Shown: positions 11,196-23,534, numbered from the stretch's first letter. The stretch is DNA of 64,000 bases from Anthopleura xanthogrammica (GCA_964019055.1 OZ025222.1:7580529-7644528), one strand, 5' to 3'. Translations and numbers: made by a program. The notes: a model not told the origin generated them from the letters alone.

Positions 11196-12469
11196 GACTT
11201 CATAGATAATAGATAATAGATAATAGAGAAAAGTTCCAATAAAACTGTTTGATATTTGATGAGTGTATTGTGTTACTTTTCAAATATTCACTTAAAAGTA
11301 GCATCACAACACATTCTGCTGGGGGGTGGGGGGCATTTGTGTTCATTTGATCTGTGTTTGCTTCGCTACCCTCGGGATTTTGACCAAAATTTCTAGCTTT
11401 TGATCAACTCCCCACCCCTTGCCCGCACCACACCCCCTCGGAGTTAGTTTGATAGGTGCATTAGTAAAGAATATGTGTGGAATAGCAGTAAAATTATAGT
11501 ACATAGCTATTCTACTATTTCTAGCAATTATTGCAGCATTTCAAATATATGCTACTAGTTCAGAACTCTATTATTAAATGGTTTCAGATATTAAACGACT
11601 CAAGTCAAGTTGTTAACTGGATCCGCAGCTCATGATCCGAAGATTTGCTTCAGTTACGACCTTATGTAACACCAAAATACTTCTAAAATTCACGACTAAA
11701 CTTTTGAAATACAATAAATATTTTGTTTATGCCATAAAGGGTTTTAAAAACTTGTCTAAGCGAGTTAATAATGTTGTTCTTTAGCTTTTATTCGCGAATG
11801 GGCGTTTGAGTTTTAGCGAATTGAAGTCAAAAGATTAACTCGTCCTCGAGGCACAAAACGGCTTCAAAACAGCGGTTATTTTTCAAAAGTATTGTTTTAA
11901 ATCCACTAATTTAGTAGTACTGATAATTATAAAACTATCCATACCTTGGAAGATGAGATCTTTGCATCTAAATGGCCCTAAATCGGAGTAAATTCCCCAA
12001 GTAAATCCTACCCTGCTCAGCTTCGAAGTTCTCCCTTGAACCAAAGGAATGTGACGGGATCATGTTACGCCTCAACCGCCACTCTGCCGCTAAGCACACT
12101 GGGACTGCCACAGGTAACCCAAACGAGGTTCTTGAAGGCTTATTGAGAATGTATTGGAGTAATAAATGTTTTCAAAATTGCCTGTACCAAGTTTGCTTGT
12201 TACTTGTTTAGTCTTCAGAAGAAGTTTCAGCGGTATGATTCGAGGCCGCTTAGGCTTTTCTGTTCTGTTTTTCAAATCCACTATACTTAAAACACAGGTA
12301 TCCCAATAATGAATGAGACCTGAACAAAGTCTGAACAATGCAACCCATGCAACCCCAGCCCTTTTCCCTTTGTATTTTGTTCTTATTTTCTGACATTAGT
12401 TTAGGCAAAGATATTTCTAAAATATCCCTTAACGTGACTGCCTACTGCCTATTGATATTTATATCTGGT
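11196..12469. other. No recognisable gene
   Basis: AT-rich DNA with a short ATAGATAATAG run near 11205-11225. No domain, splice pattern or repeat could be assigned. Confidence 0.4.
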
Positions 12470-12654
12470 CTTCTTCTTCAAAATTAAGGAATATGAAAGG
12501 GGTACCGTTTCAAGCAGAAAGGTATACGAAACTCGAGACTCTGGGCGGAGCATACGGCCCGTACAAAATGTTTAAGAGTATCCCCTGGGTATATAATGCA
12601 ATATTAGCTACCCTGTGCAATGTCTCAAATAGTTTATTGTTACGGTATCTGTAA

Positions 12655-12912
12655 CTTAGAGCTGCTTAATTGTGTTAATATATATATATATTGATTATTA
12701 GTCTGCATACATGACTTTGATTACTTCATAGTATTCTTTCGTGATTAACTCTTAATTACGGACATTGCAAACATATGAGACAACTTAGAGCTGCTTAATT
12801 GTGTTAATATATATATATATTGATTATTAGTCTGCATACTTGACTTTGATTACTTCATAGTATTCTTTCGTAATTAACTCTTAATTACGGACATTGCAAA
12901 CATATGCTGGCA
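12655..12912. repeat. 129-bp tandem duplication covering the 3' end of gene A1
   Basis: The sequence starting CTTAGAGCTGCTTAATTGTG occurs at 12655 and 12784 with few changes. It includes the last codons and stop of the A1 gene, so the tail of the coding sequence is repeated downstream in the transcript region. The A2 copy has only one unit. Confidence 0.85.
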
Positions 12913-15900
12913 TATGGAGCCTCATTTCTTTAATATAATCTCGAGCAACGATATCGTGCAATGCAACGTAATGCTGTAGAATCTTTGCATCGCAGCTTCT
13001 CTTCTTAGCTTCAGCATGGAGGCAATCAAGGTAGACATCGAAAGACCCACATAACTTTCCTGTACGAAAAATGCTATCATAGAGCTTGACGCAGGCGCGG
13101 GAAACATCCAATGCACATTTTACTGGTTCATCGCCATCTAAAAAAAGTCACTTTTTTAATGAACTTCAGTGAGTCAGTCAGTCAGTCAGTCAGTCAGTCA
13201 GTCAGTCAGTCAGTCAGTCAGTCAGTCAGTCAGTCAGTCAGTCAGTCAGTCAGTCAGTCAGTCAGTCAGTCAGTCAGTCAGTCAGTCAGTCAGTCAGTCA
13301 GTCAGTCAGTCAGTCAGTCAGTCAGTCAGTCAGTCAGTCAGTCAGTCAGTCAGTCAGTCAGTCAGTCAGTCAGTCAGTCAGTCAGTCAGTCAGTCAGTCA
13401 GTCAGTCAGTCAGTCAGTCAGTCAGTCAGTCAGTCAGTCAGTCAGCAACTTACCAACAGCAATGTTGCGATACTTGACTTTCACTCCTATCAAACAAAAT
13501 TAATATAACTATTCAGTATTTAGCTTTAAGGACGTTCGCGCGCAGCCTTTCTTCGCATGAGTTTTGCGTGCGCCCCCTCTTCGTTATGACGTCATTCATT
13601 TTGATGAGCGCGAAAACACGTTTTTCACTTCTTTAAACTTAGAGCTCTAAGATAAAGAGTGTGACCCCATTTTTCTTTGACTTAAAGTTAAGATACTACC
13701 AAAGTCTACAACTTATGTGAATATTTAAAAAAAACTCAATGCAGGCAAACGAAATGGCACGAAATTTACGAAAAAAGCTACACCTCTACACTGATTTTAA
13801 TTCCATACAATTTAGTTGCAGCGCGGATAAAAAGACTTATATATATATCATAATATAATTGATTTGTTTATTGCTTTTTCAATCGTGAGTTCGTGTCAGA
13901 AATGCATAGGCAAGGGTGGAGATCACCCTCATTTTTAAGGGTGATTCTGAATACCCCATGGAAATCTCCCTTTTTTTGCTTCGACGATTTGGACAGGGTT
14001 TTTTCTTTGCTTCCGCAATTTTATTTTGTTTATTTTTTTTTCTTTTGTTTGCAATTTTGACGATAACATACCCCCAGTTTTTATGTCGTTCCGACGCCTA
14101 TGAAATATTAAGGATATACTCCTCATGTTCTTGTAGACGTTTGTTGCATTCAGCCCATTTTCAACATTGTTCTCGATTTGTTTATGCTGACGAGCTAAAG
14201 TGCGTGTATTTTTTTTTTCTGGGGGCCGTGCTTTGACGAAGTAAAGCAAAAAAAAGTATATATGGTGAGCCCTACTTTTTATCTAATTTATTGAACAAGA
14301 ATATATATAGTAGTATATTCAAAAAAAAATGTAATTCATATTCATTTGCCTATATATTTTATGTATATTATAAGAAAACGTAAGAGTCATACAAGCACTT
14401 CCTTTTCTGCAATGATATATTCAGTGATGTTGGTTGAAAATTTGATTTCATATAGATGTACATACCAGTCAGTGTAAGAATTTTCTGGATCTCTGTCAGG
14501 TCGATTTTAGGGTCGCAATAATCAAGTTTGTTAGCAAATCTAGCCATTTGGTCAGCATGGAATCTTCCCAAATCAAGCATACGATTGGTGTTAATCGTAG
14601 GTTTACTAAAACAATCAACGTCATGCTGGAGAAAAATATTATGAAATAATTAATTGTTTTTATTTTTTTGTGACTGAAATAAAATTAGTCACTAGTTAAG
14701 GTGCGGTGCAAACAATATATCCGTGAAATACAAATTGGCCACTTTGGAAACGAGCAAGGGACTGGGGCGAGTTTTGAATTTTAATCTTATCGAGTTACGA
14801 GCCTTCAAAAGTGTTGAAAATTTAAAGTGCTCTTTTCATTTCTGTTGTTAGTTTTGACACAGCTGCTCGTCTTAAGGGGATAGGGTCACGTGACCTGTTA
14901 GTGCAAGTCGCAAGGTCTGTTCACACGGGCGATTTTTGCTGCAATTTTTTGCTGCGATTTCTGCGGCGATTTTTGAAAATATGATAAATTTTATCTTATG
15001 CTTCAAAAATGGCATTTGTAGTCCAGTTAGTTTTGGTGTCTTGAATAAAACTTTACAAGTTAATCCTTTACCATTATTAACAATGAAAAAAGTCGCCGCA
15101 AAAATACATCGCACCTAAAATCGTTGCAAAAATCGCCCGTGTGAACGAGTCTTTAATTACCGCGCCTTTAGTCAGAAATAAGCAGTTTAAACTAAAAAGT
15201 ATAGATATTTAATTTACAAGGTTCGTGCTCAGAAATAACCTTAAAATTCCAAAAGTATTCAAATATTATTCCAGGACCCAAACATTTTTTTTAAGGATTA
15301 TTGTAAACTGAGTAAGAGGACTTTCTTTCCTCAAATTAATTGCATGGAAGTCATACATGAATATAGCAGTATTAAGATAGACCAAATCCCCAATTTTTTT
15401 TTTTTAGCTTAACGAAGATGGGATTAGTATGGGATTTGTATGATCATCGTAATCAGAAAAAAAGTCAATAGACGTAAAGCTTTCTTTTGAAAAATGAACA
15501 ATGGCTCCAGAGTTGATTGGTAATTGTGACCCCATACTTTAGATAAGGAAAAACTAATTAGGCAACCTGTTTAAATATTATTAAAAAAAAAAAAAAAAAA
15601 ACATAGTAGAGATTTGTTAAGATTCCCAGATTGACATAATGTGGAGCCTTTAATATCGGAAAAAAATCGACTTTGATTATTCTTTTTAATTCGAGGTCAA
15701 GATAACATCCTCTATTTTCAAAAATCGCCGCAGAAATCGCAGCAAAAATTGCAGCAAAAATCGCCCGTGTGAACGAGTCTTTAATTACCGCGCCTTTAGT
15801 CAGAAATAAGCAGTTTAAACTAAAAAGTATAGATATTTAATTTACGAGGTTCGTGCTCAGAAATAACTTTAAAATTCCAAAAGTATTCAAATATTATTCC

Positions 15901-16398
15901 AGGACCCAAACATTTTTTTTAAAGGATTATTGTCAACTGAGTAAGAGGACTTTCTTTCCTCAAATTAATTTTATTGGAAAAGGTGAACATGCTTTGAAAG
16001 CACTCGGTCGACTCCTTAAGTCGAACCCGATATTCATTACAAATTCAAGGAGTTTTCAAAGTGTTTGAGCCGAAATGCTAAAGTTCGAAAGCTTTTCAAG
16101 CGCCCTTGAGAACTTAAATAAAATTCAAGGAATTTTCAAGAAGAAGTATAGCATGAACCCTGAATGTATTTTGCTTTTGTACTAGTTATTTCCAGTAGGA
16201 TATGATGCCAGTTAACAAAATCTAACCTCTTTTGGCACCTACTTTTAAACGCGAACATTCTACTTCTTTGTCGCTCTTTTCGCCTTGTTTAATATTTTCG
16301 AATTCCACGATGCACTTGAACACCTCTTCTTGCCCTGACAGTGCGTGGCACATACTTAGCATGGAGAGAAAGAGTGTAACTACCACAAGATTAGCCAT
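12881..16398 (-). CDS. Secreted Cys-containing protein, copy A1 (4 exons)
   Basis: Exons on the minus strand: 16243-16398, 14466-14625, 13454-13486 and 12881-13137. All boundaries have GT-AG and the phases agree (0, 1, 1), giving 201 residues. The ATG opens a signal peptide (MANLVVVTLFLSMLSMCHA, residues 1-19). The mature part has Cys at about 29, 48, 57 and 89, then five or six more in the last exon (KCALDVSRACVKLYD, GKLCGS, YLDCLHAEAKKRSCD, YVCNVRN). It is therefore likely extracellular and disulphide-bonded. I do not recognise the family. A near-identical paralogue lies at 31.6-34.2 kb. The first donor (TTTAAAA|GTAGGT) is slightly weak; reading through it would add only a few residues before a stop. 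The 33-bp exon 3 is supported by conservation between the copies. Confidence 0.75.
13169..13444. repeat. (GTCA)n microsatellite in intron 3 of gene A1
   Basis: About 69 uninterrupted GTCA units lie beside the donor of the 33-bp exon 3. In the paralogue the same spot carries 8-bp units (GTGAGTCG, then GTCAGCCA). The open frames inside it are repeat artefacts. Confidence 0.95.
14919..15146. mobile_element. MITE with GTTCACACGGGCGATTTTTGC ends
   Basis: Inverted ends read GTTCACACGGGCGATTTTTG on the left and the complement at 15127-15146. The orthologous insertion in copy A2 (33321-33535) is flanked by a clean 6-bp AGGTCT duplication. The insertion therefore predates the segmental duplication. 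No coding content. Confidence 0.7.
15126..15973. repeat. Direct repeat at 628-bp offset with extra MITE arm
   Basis: 15126-15345 recurs at 15754-15973, including the right MITE end and the TTAATTACCGCGCC flank. Just before the second copy (15714-15774) is a better inverted match to the left MITE end at 14919-14980 than the nearer right end. This suggests a larger form of the element with 60-bp arms. The A2 copy lacks this arrangement. Confidence 0.7.
15342..15613. repeat. ~270-bp dispersed repeat, copy 1
   Basis: Starting GCATGGAAGTCATACATGAA, this block is nearly identical to 35365-35640 in the same orientation. It has an internal run of T and ends in an A-rich tract. A short retroposed or MITE-like repeat; no ORF. 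Confidence 0.75.
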
Positions 16399-17896
16399 CT
16401 AGAAATACAAGGAAAAGTACACAATATAAATTGCATATCAATTCGTTTGTGATGTAAGCCTTAGCTGAGCTTGTCATGCATAGTAAAAGTTATCACATAG
16501 AACTTTGGAATCATGAACTCATTTCAATATTGTACTACTCTTTTTTTCTTGTATTCCTTTACTCCAAAATCTGTAAATTTATACTGTGTAATCTCCCACG
16601 ATGAGACTAACACAGAGAATTTATATGTTTAAATAAAAATAAAAAATTAATTCATTTACCATTTCCTCACGAAACCTTTTCAAAGTTTTCTTGTTATGTT
16701 TCGCAGTATACTGAGAGAAACACAAACGTCTCTTTCTTTTTGTAAGAGTGCTTTGCTTCGACACGTCAGGTTTTCTCACCGACCAAATGAAAAACAATAA
16801 TTAATAAAGATTATCAATCAAGGGTTCTTTTGTATCAAGGCTAGGCAATACCACAAAGGATTCTAACGAGCAAGTGTCGCCTAAGAGTATTGTTATTGTT
16901 ATAATAGAAAACTAAGTAGTTTTCTGATGATGGTATTCTTATGAAAATAGCTATATACTTTTTGGTACAATCAACGAAATTGAATTGAATATGAAGAAGG
17001 GTAAACGTTCGAAAGCGCGGCCTTATCGAATAGGGCTGCGTGGCTATTCTAAAAATAGCCCGCGTAATAGATGCATGACTCAGACAAGTGTATTATTATA
17101 CTGAAAAGAAAACGGAGAAACACATCTTATTTATTTGTCTTTTATTACCAAGCATTGCTTTTCCAAAAATAGTTGTCATTAAAAACCAAACCGCAGAAAT
17201 TGGACTCAAGGAGATGAGAAATTCGGTTTGTTGTGTATATGAACGATATTTCAAAAATAATAAATAAAAATATGCTTTAAAAAGATGCTGTGAAACTTGG
17301 GAATAAATTAACTATTTACATTTATAAAGATCAACAATATAGATTTTCACATACTTGCTGTCTGTAACATAACGAAATGGCTAACCAAGACAGGCAGCTA
17401 AACAGATCAGTTTTATTTTCCTCGAATGATGTAAGAAAATTATAAGTAAGCATCTGTTGATGGCAGTAAGTGAAAATGTTTTCCCTGTCAAATATTCCAA
17501 CCAATCTCGCAATTATATTATATTTTTTATCCTCAAGATATCTTGAGCTGTAATACCAATTTTCTTCCATCATTCAAGCTGCCCTATGTTTGCAGGCCTC
17601 GGTTTATACTCAATAGGCCTGTTATTTCGGAAAATCTTTTTGATTTTATTTACGAAAGTCTCGCCAACTTGTAAAAGGTGAGCAATTTCTTTTGTGCTCA
17701 TCCATCGCATGATAAGAAAATGACCCTCCAGCGTAATTCTTTACAATGTTCTCGAGTCATCTCTAAAATCGTAACTAAAGAAGTTGCCGCCACGTGCAGA
17801 AGGAAGAGGTCTTTGTTGCACAATCTTCTTATAGCCACTACACTTCAATATATTGCTGATAAACTCAACTTTGATTTTTAATTATTATCATTCTAG
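16399..17896. other. Upstream region of A1 and of the orphan lectin exon
   Basis: 16399-17130 is conserved with the A2 upstream region and probably holds promoter and untranslated exon sequence. A minus-strand 80-codon frame at 17331-17573 has a TATAAA about 35 bp before its ATG but no recognisable domain, so I do not call it a gene. I searched the plus strand for lectin leader exons to pair with 17897-18174 and found none convincing. Confidence 0.35.
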
Positions 17897-18174
17897 AAAC
17901 ATTTGTTCTCTGCGAAAACAAAAGTGGTACTTTAAGATGCCCTGGAAGAAAGAAGCTGAAGATACTATTGGCGAACTACGGCCGCATTGGGCGATTAATT
18001 TGTCCTAGTAATTCCATCAAAACCACTTACTGCATGTCGTCATTTTCTTTTCATCTGATTCGTTGCGCATGCAGCGGCCGCAATTCTTGCCCTTTGTATG
18101 CCAATAACAAAGTGTTCGGTGACCCATGCGTTGGAACATACAAATACATCAAAGTTTACTACAAATGTGTTTGA
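17897..18174 (+). CDS. SUEL/rhamnose-binding lectin domain exon (orphan terminal exon)
   Basis: The exon starts after a good acceptor (CATTCTAG at 17889-17896), enters in phase 1 and ends at TGA. It encodes about 92 residues of a galactose/rhamnose-binding (SUEL, Gal_Lectin) domain. Features are a TLRCPGRKKLKIL strand, the ANYGR sugar-binding signature, paired Cys residues, and the C-terminal VFGDPCVGTYKYIKV motif ending YYKCV. Such lectins are secreted and act in innate recognition, egg coats or venom. Entry phase and layout match exon 3 of the intact lectin at 20.2-21.5 kb, which is on the other strand. No leader exon was found upstream, so this is either part of a gene with a distant or diverged leader, or a pseudogene. 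The domain itself is uninterrupted. Confidence 0.75.
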
Positions 18175-18179
18175 AAACT

Positions 18180-19457
18180 TGAAGAATGAAGTAGGATCAG
18201 TCTTATCGATATCTGAGTGAAAATGCATAACTGAATACTGTTGAATTAATTAAAGAAACAATAACTATTAAATGTATACATCGAATGGCTTGTAATCCAA
18301 GGGTTTAATAACATGATAAACATAATTAAAAGCAAATTAAGCCGCGTGTTGTAAGAATAATGGTAGGATTAAATGTTGCATTACATATTAATGTCTTTTG
18401 TTTTTCAAACTAGTGGAATTTAACCCAAGGGTCTACTCCAAGCGTTGTGGAAGGCGGGAATCGGGAATCAATTTTTTTTTAAATATCTATTCTGATTATT
18501 ATTAAAATTAAAAGAATATAGTAAAAACCTTTGAAACAAAGGGTTCATACATCCCATCTTGCCATGTGGTTTGATAAACTTTAGAAGAAACCAACGAGAT
18601 GAAACATTGAGCGCACAAAGAACTGCCACTACAAACTGAAGGTTACTAATAGAATAGGTATTCAAAACAATTTGGCAGGGTTCTTAAGTGGAAGCACAAT
18701 TGATCGACAAATTCCTTTTATTTATTTATTTTCCTTCTCCATGTCAGGAATCTAAAGTCTTGAAAGTATTACCCAGTAGGCCTTTGCGACATCCAAAATA
18801 GCGCGTCAGGTCAATGCCAGCGTCAGGCGTCAATAATACAAGAGCTCGGTAAGCAAAACCTGAAGGGTGAACATTTGTTTCCATAGCCACTGCCACACAA
18901 AGGCAGCACTTTCTTCTTGGCTATCTTTTTAATAGCGGAGCACTATACTCCAGAAAAAATGATAACCCATCGAGTTGATTTCTCATGGCTTGATTACGTC
19001 ATTCTATTGTCCGTACGACAACGTCCGCTTTGTTCACTCGCAAATGCACAGAAAAAAATCGCAATAACCTGTAGCTAGTCAAAGATGGATCAATAAGTAT
19101 TTTTTTCTTATTTTTGCAAAGTGAAAAATACGTTTAATCGAAGTCATGTCTGTCTTAAAGTGAACAAAAACAATCTTTCGACTTTAGCGACTTGCTAAAG
19201 AAGATTTAGCGAGAGAAGATTTTTAAGCTTAAACCCTTTAGCAACAAGCCTTTCAATATTGTATTATCTGTGGTAAGTGGTAAGTGCACAGATAGGCCTC
19301 TCGATATTGGGTTACGTGGTAAGTTGGCGAACGAATCCATTGGCCTATTTTACCACCTGGATCCCGTGGCAGTACTGGACAACCCATACGACACGGAGAA
19401 CGGGAATGAAAGCTCCAGAGTAAAGCAATTAATTAATTATTATTTATTTATTTATTT
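18180..19457. other. No recognisable gene
   Basis: Low-complexity AT-rich DNA; no domain or exon could be supported. Confidence 0.4.
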
Positions 19458-20090
19458 ATCCATCCATGCATCCATGCATGCATGCATCAATCCATCAATC
19501 CATCCATGCATGCATCAATCCATCAATCCATCAATCCATCAATCCATCAATCCATCAATCCATCAATCCATCAATCCATCAATCCATCAATCCATCAATC
19601 CATCAATCCATCAATCCATCAATCCATCAATCCATCAATCCATCAATCCATCAATCCATCAATCCATCAATCCATCAATCCATCAATCCATCAATCCATC
19701 AATCCATCAATCCATCAATCCATCAATCCATCAATCCATCAATCCATCAATCCATCAATCCATCAATCCATCAATCCATCAATCCATCAATCCATCAATC
19801 CATCAATCCATCAATCCATCAATCCATCAATCCATCAATCCATCAATCCATCAATCCATCAATCCATCAATCCATCAATCCATCAATCCATCAATCCATC
19901 AATCCATCAATCCATCAATCCATCAATCCATCAATCCATCAATCCATCAATCCATCAATCCATCAATCTATCCATGCATCCATTCATGCATCCATCCATG
20001 CATCCATCCATGCAGCCATCCATTCATCCCTCCCTCCTTCCCTCTTTCTTCCCTTGCCTCCTTCCCTCCATCCATTCATTGATTCATTTA
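19458..20090. repeat. (CATCAATC)n 8-bp satellite
   Basis: Nearly 60 perfect CATCAATC units lie between about 19508 and 19970, flanked by degenerate CATCCATGCATG and CATCCATTCATC runs. The three long open frames through it (rich in Ser, Ile, His, Asn, Pro) follow purely from the 8-bp period. Confidence 0.95.
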
Positions 20091-20244
20091 TTTATTTACT
20101 TTGGGTCTGTTTCAACAAATGAATTACGTTCAGTTTTATCTTATCTATAGAAATTAACATAGTTTTATCAATGTAGCAACAAGTTCCTTGAGTACAATTG
20201 TTCTCAATTGTTGACTAGCTGGACCTGCTTGCGTTCCTAGGTTT

Positions 20245-21457
20245 CTAAACGCATTTGTAGGTGACCTTAAGGTACTTGAATGTACCACGGCACGGGTCAC
20301 CGAATACTTGATTCTTTGCGTACAAGGGGCAAGTCTTGCGGTTGTTGCAGGCACGGCGAACCTTACGCCCAGAGGACCGGGAACGGCATCTAATGTTTTT
20401 CATGTGACCACGTCGACAATGTTTACGCCCAAAGCGGCCATAGTTCGCTCTTAATATCCTCAGCTTCTTGCGTCCAGGGCAACTCAGAGTGCCCCTCTGG
20501 TGTTCGCAGATAACACGTGTTCGTCCTACAAGCAATTAAACCAGTACATATCATTTTATTGTAAAATATTTTGGAATCCATTGTCATGTAGGCAAAACCA
20601 AAAGTGTATTTTTGCCAATAGCCACGTTTCGTAACTTCGCGTCACTGTTGTCACGCATTTAGCACTTTTTGCTCTAAAAATTGAACAGGAAGCTCTGCTT
20701 TTAGGTTGTTCCTAAATTTGTATATTATTTTTTCAACGTTTTCCAAATGTTTTGACTTATATTTGTCCAATTTAGGTTTTCTGAAAAACAAAACAAAACA
20801 AAAACAGAAAAAATAAAAAAATAAAATAAAAAATAAACAAACAAACAAAAAACTAGACGAGGTGGGCCATTATTCAATTTAAATATATATGCTTATGTAC
20901 GAAGACATTTTGAAACTTATAAAAAGTTTGGAAAATAAAAATGAATATTGGTAAACTAGGTTCTTAGTCTCTTTAACTTTTTTGATACAATGTATTTAAC
21001 GTTTTAATTAGAATTAATAATTTTGAGCTTACTCTTAGCGGAACATAAACTCCTTTCTTCCAATTCTTCTACTGAACCATCCTGAAAGAAGACAAAATAC
21101 TCAGTATAATAAAAAATATAATAAAACATTTCTTAGAACAATCATACTACAAACAAATTAATATTTTTGTAAAATGTCTATGCTTCAAAACTTGAAAGTC
21201 AAATTTCTCAAAAATCTCTCACAGATTTTCTCCAAATTTTCTGAAACTTGAAAAAGCATTCATCCTCGAAATAGCACGAATTGTTGCGTCCGCATATTTG
21301 CGATTTGAAGTTGAAAGGTAGCGCGCCAAGAAAATCCCAACGCGACACCCTATTTAAGAGTTAAAGTAAAATTAGAATAAGAGCTACTAACGTCTTCCAG
21401 TTCGGCATAGACTTGGAAAACAAGTACAGCAAGGCACAAAATAACGAATTTCTTCAT
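20245..21457 (-). CDS. Secreted SUEL/rhamnose-binding lectin (3 exons)
   Basis: Minus-strand exons 21392-21457, 21033-21081 and 20245-20525, all GT-AG, with phases 0 and 1, give 131 residues. Exon 1 is a signal peptide (MKKFVILCLAVLVFQVYA). Exon 2 is a short acidic propeptide-like piece ending in a dibasic site. Exon 3 is one Gal_Lectin domain with the ANYGR signature, a PLYAKNQVFGDPCRGT motif and the KYLKV...KCV end. It is unusually rich in Arg and Lys (RKHCRRGHMK, RSSGRKVRR), so the mature protein is basic. The probable role is binding rhamnose or galactose glycans outside the cell. A 5' untranslated exon upstream is suggested by an acceptor just before the ATG (TTCTTTAG|GCTAAAAACG). Exons 1 and 2 are closely similar to the leader exons of the toxin-like gene at 36.7-54.4 kb. 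Confidence 0.85.
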
Positions 21458-22751
21458 GTTTGGTGCGTTTTTAGCCTAAAGAAGTGGGAAAAGAATATTT
21501 AGAATAACTGTCTAAACATTAAAAAGATATTATCACAATTTAAATATAAACTAGCTGTAATTTAGATAAACATTGTAACTGCTTAGAAGTGCATATCAAC
21601 TGAATGAAAGTAGTGTTAGTATTACTAAAAGCAAAACTTCGACAACTATTGAAGAATTTTCTATGCAAATTCAAAGGAAAAAAGACACAGAGAATGAGAA
21701 ATCAAAGAATTAATATGATATAGAGAAGGAAAAAGCAATGACATTATTAAACAATGTTAAGATTAAATAAAAAGAGAAAAGCGAATAAAGAACAAGAATT
21801 AAAAAAGAGAGCGAACGAGTAAAGAGCAAAAAATACCAACAAACCAAAAGAACAAGGAAGCAAGGAAGCAAGGAAGCAAGGAAGCAAGAAAACAAGAAAG
21901 GAGGAATAAAAATTAAGGAAGAAAAGAAAAAAAGATGATAAAAGAAAGGATGAAGGAAGAAAAAAGAAAGGAAGGAAAAAGCTGAAGAAGGAAAGTTTAA
22001 AAATTTAACTTACAAGAATACACAAATAGCACTGTAAAATGTACCTTTTGCAACAAGAGTGGTTGTTCAACTTCAGTGGGACACTGTTTAGATCATTCGT
22101 CTTCAGCAGCTCGAAGGTGAGTGAAGATTAACGTTTGGAAAGTCCTCTTTTCTGCTAAAATGCAAATAAAAATAAATTAAACTTTTAATAACATAATTAC
22201 TAAGATATAGCGGACACTTTCAATGGCTAGTTTGCGTGTTTGAAAAATATGAACATAAGGATAATAAAGCCTTTGTGTTATGCGCCTCCTGGTGTGCAGA
22301 GCCATAGGTGAGTAAGTAAGAAAGACATCATATGAAAGAATCAAAATAAAACTGATAATACTAAATATTCGTTACTTTTGCTATTTTATGAAAGCCTTAA
22401 AAATTGTTTTATGTTTTAATATATTTTCCATAAGCAATTGGGATGCAACAACAGTTAACAGTAACTAAAATTTAACTCGCTCCTAATTAATTCTCTTTTT
22501 TTTTAATGTCACGTCACTTATCCCGCGTGTTTACGAATCGTTATCACAAATGTTAATTAATGATTATCAATTTTCTTTTTACTGGCGAAAATAATAACTT
22601 TGTTTACTCTAGTTATTTCTATTTTTATATTCAATAATTATTGTATTGATATTGAATTTTATTAAAACATTTTAGATAACAAAACAATAATAAAAAATTG
22701 CAAATGTATTATTAGTAGAACTTGGTCGTATATTGCCTGTTAACAATAAAT
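21458..22751. other. 5' region of the lectin gene and low-complexity DNA
   Basis: 21660-22010 is purine-rich with AGGAAGCA-type repeats. A donor-like GTAAGT (minus strand) near 22010 could end a 5' untranslated exon. Parts resemble the region upstream of the paralogous leader exon at 54.3-54.6 kb, consistent with gene duplication. Confidence 0.4.
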
Positions 22752-22897
22752 AATGGTAATTGAACTAAGTGGAGTGCAATTTGGTCTGATATCAAACGCG
22801 CGATAACAAAATCACACGACCGCATAGCGGGAGTGTGATTTGTAATCGCAAGTTTGATATTAGACCAAAATTGCACGACACGAAGTTCAATTATCAC
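22752..22897. mobile_element. ~146-bp palindromic MITE, GC core
   Basis: A near-perfect fold-back from GGTAATTGAACTAAGTGGAG to GAAGTTCAATTATC, with a CGACCGCATAGCGGG centre. A second copy lies inverted at 24816-24955 and a relative at 25377-25530. No ORF. Confidence 0.8.
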
Positions 22898-23246
22898 TTT
22901 ATTATATCCATTTTGAAATCATACTAGATAGACACTAAATTTGTGATAAGTACAAAAGTATTTATTAATAAGTAGCTGTTAAAATTATCCATTTTGTTTC
23001 ATTTTGTAACAAAAAATTGCAGTTAAACTTGAAAAAAGCTACATTTTATGTTCCTTATTTGCTGTAATTTGATTGGCTGATTACATACAATCCTGTAACC
23101 TGATTGGTTACCTTTTCTAGTGTTGCATTGTGATTGGCTGACAAAAAGATGCGATTCGGACTCAAAATAGTGCGATTCGTGCTTGAATCAATCTACTGAG
23201 AGCCAATCAGATTACAGGATTTGCTAGTGATTTCAAAATGGATATA
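22898..23246. mobile_element. ~345-bp MITE with TTATATCCATTTTGAAATCA ends
   Basis: The inverted ends ATTATATCCATTTTGAAATC and GATTTCAAAATGGATATAAT enclose a region with several CCAATCA-type boxes and GCGATTCGGACTC repeats. It abuts the palindromic MITE. The same two-element compound is present inverted at about 24440-24955. Confidence 0.75.
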
Positions 23247-23534
23247 ATAAACAGAAATATAGATCTACTACTGAAACACCAACAACACATTTTTCAAACT
23301 TTTTTTCTTTTTTCTTTTTTGTTTGTTTTTTGTTTTTGACAAATTAAAGAATAAAGTGTTTGCACTTACATAACAATGGTAATATTTTTAATTTCAATCA
23401 TGAGTGGTTTTAATCTATAATTGCTTTGATATTACCAAACGGTTTTTATTAAACAAATCTATTAATGTTGGCTGTTATATCACAGCGTGGGACATAGAAC
23501 TCTAAGTTTCATACTAGGTTAAAGCCCAAGGATC

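Larger units (their letters stand above)
12470..17130. repeat. Segmental duplication, copy A1
   Basis: This block matches 30185-34925 in the same orientation, including exons, introns and the upstream region of a secreted-protein gene. A1 differs from A2 by a 129-bp tandem duplication at the gene's 3' end, a long GTCA microsatellite, and extra sequence at about 15341-15755. A2 has a ~1.06-kb insertion near its left edge. Confidence 0.85.

Noticed and set aside
13111..13503. Long Ser-Gln-Ser-Val repeat proteins
   Set aside because: They are translations of a GTCA microsatellite inside an intron.
19270..20150. Three 218-270-codon overlapping frames rich in Ile, His, Gln, Ser, Asn and Pro
   Set aside because: They follow from the 8-bp CATCAATC period, which has no stop in these frames; no other coding signal.
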